In this document: positions 63,456-64,000 of the stretch, one piece after another | Layout of the letters: every line of letters starts with the position of its first letter | Position numbering within the stretch: position 1 is the first letter of the stretch | Source of the DNA: Tetmemena sp. SeJ-2015 | Taxonomy: Eukaryota > Ciliophora > Spirotrichea > Sporadotrichida > Oxytrichidae | Length of the DNA stretch: 64,000 nt | Reading direction: 5' to 3' | Assembly: GCA_027382625.1 (NCBI GenBank) | Contig: JAJKFJ010020768.1 | Span: forward strand, 108,880 to 172,879 | Program-made: the position numbers and the translations under genes | Notes under the pieces: generated by a model | The model's input: only the letters and a program-made list of their open reading frames with translations | Told to the model about the DNA's origin: nothing | Database searches by the model: none

Positions 63456-63495
63456 AAGTCCACGTCATTATGAGATAAGATTAAGCTATAAAAAG
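63456..63495 (+). promoter_or_regulatory. Second copy of the ACGTCA and TATA promoter pair
   Basis: AAGTCCACGTCAT (63456-63468) and TATAAAAAG (63487-63495), 31 bp apart and 70 bp before the ATG at 63557, mirror the elements of the first oxidoreductase gene. Confidence 0.65.
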
Positions 63496-63556
63496 CTGAC
63501 GTAATAAAGAATTTTAGAATAAAAAATAACAATATTTGACCACAGACTATAAAATT

Positions 63557-63720
63557 ATGGTTGAGCAACAAACCCTTTTCAAAGCACTGAAGAGATAGGA
63601 AGATGGAACCTACAGTTTCGTTAATGAAAAGATTCCAACACCCGGCGAGAATTTTGCCCCACACATTAAAAAACCCCATAATTTTGATAAGAAAGTGAAA
63701 AAAGTTGTGTATTTTAAATT
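63557..63720 (+). CDS. Second quinone-oxidoreductase-like copy, N-terminal fragment
   Basis: MVEQQTLFKALKRQEDGTYS then FVNEKIPTPGEN closely matches the copy at 61605. After GEN the alignment to the first copy (EVLIHIAYSTVNFFDK) degrades to FAPHIKKPHNFDK, with runs of A and C, and coding similarity is lost by about 63720. This looks like sequence error near a contig end or a decayed copy. The remainder to 64000 shows no recognisable domain. Confidence 0.6.
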
Positions 63721-64000
63721 AAACTTCTTTTAATTTTTAATAGGGAGTCAAACGCGAAATTACTAAAAAAATAAATACATGGGTCCATCCAAACTCCAGT
63801 TTCATTTTTTTTTCCCCAAGGTAAGGGTGTAGCACCCTTATCAGTGTTAAAATAGCCCGTTCTCAACATCAATCCAAACGGAAAAAGGGGTTTAGAGTGC
63901 CCGCGCCACTTAAAACTTTTCCCCATTTGAAAGTTTCTTTTCCGATTGGGGAAAGTTAGGGGTTGCAGCTGTTTCCCCATCGCACTTCTAAGTTTTTAAG

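Overview
This window reads as germline (micronuclear) DNA of a spirotrich ciliate, most likely a hypotrich of the Oxytricha/Stylonychia kind. Three lines of evidence support this. (1) TAA and TAG are sense codons, read as Gln, and TGA is the only stop; for example the DUF167 gene at 13022-13474 has nine in-frame TAA/TAG codons inside a well conserved domain. (2) Conserved protein frames are repeatedly broken by short AT-rich inserts bounded by short direct repeats. Removing one repeat copy plus the insert restores the conserved protein exactly, which is how internal eliminated sequences (IESs) and pointers behave. (3) One gene is scrambled in the odd/even fashion known from Oxytricha. The species cannot be named from the sequence alone, and all protein family calls come from motif recognition, not searches.

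Layout. 1-12.9 kb: minus-strand genes, including a PHD/extended-PHD/SWIB-like chromatin protein and a very large protein of unknown function. 13-17.3 kb: a DUF167 protein and a coiled-coil gene. 17.3-22 kb: a Ser/Gln-rich protein with a possible SUMO-interacting motif, glucosamine-6-phosphate N-acetyltransferase (GNA1), a signal-peptide membrane protein, a REEP/Yop1 ER-shaping protein and a small basic protein. 22.1-27.3 kb: an SNF1/AMPK-type kinase with a huge Asn/Ser/Gln-rich tail. 27.4-34 kb: an isopenicillin-N-synthase-like dioxygenase, a TFIIIC-like winged-helix protein and an ALKBH4 homologue whose C-terminal part is absent. 34.4-39.7 kb: a scrambled NT5DC1-like HAD nucleotidase whose segments alternate between two minus-strand clusters (about 34.8-35.7 kb and 38.6-39.7 kb), with an unrelated plus-strand coiled-coil gene lying whole between them. 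40-54.9 kb: plus-strand genes (coiled-coil protein, mitochondrial Lon protease, IQ-motif protein, a long protein of unknown family). 54.9-58 kb: a minus-strand helical-repeat protein. 58-61.5 kb: gene-poor, with a perfect-looking fold-back element and a 1.04 kb element with 62-bp inverted ends and an ATT duplication. 61.6-64 kb: two tandem copies of a quinone-oxidoreductase-like gene that share promoter elements, and then apparently poor-quality sequence.

Most genes probably belong to separate somatic nanochromosomes, so neighbourhood is not evidence of an operon or pathway. Long genes carry many IESs. Several short genes (DUF167, REEP, GNA1, the small myristoylation-motif protein) appear free of them, though two of these contain ordinary spliceosomal introns. 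CDS coordinates below are outer limits that include IESs and introns; where an end could not be fixed the entry says so.
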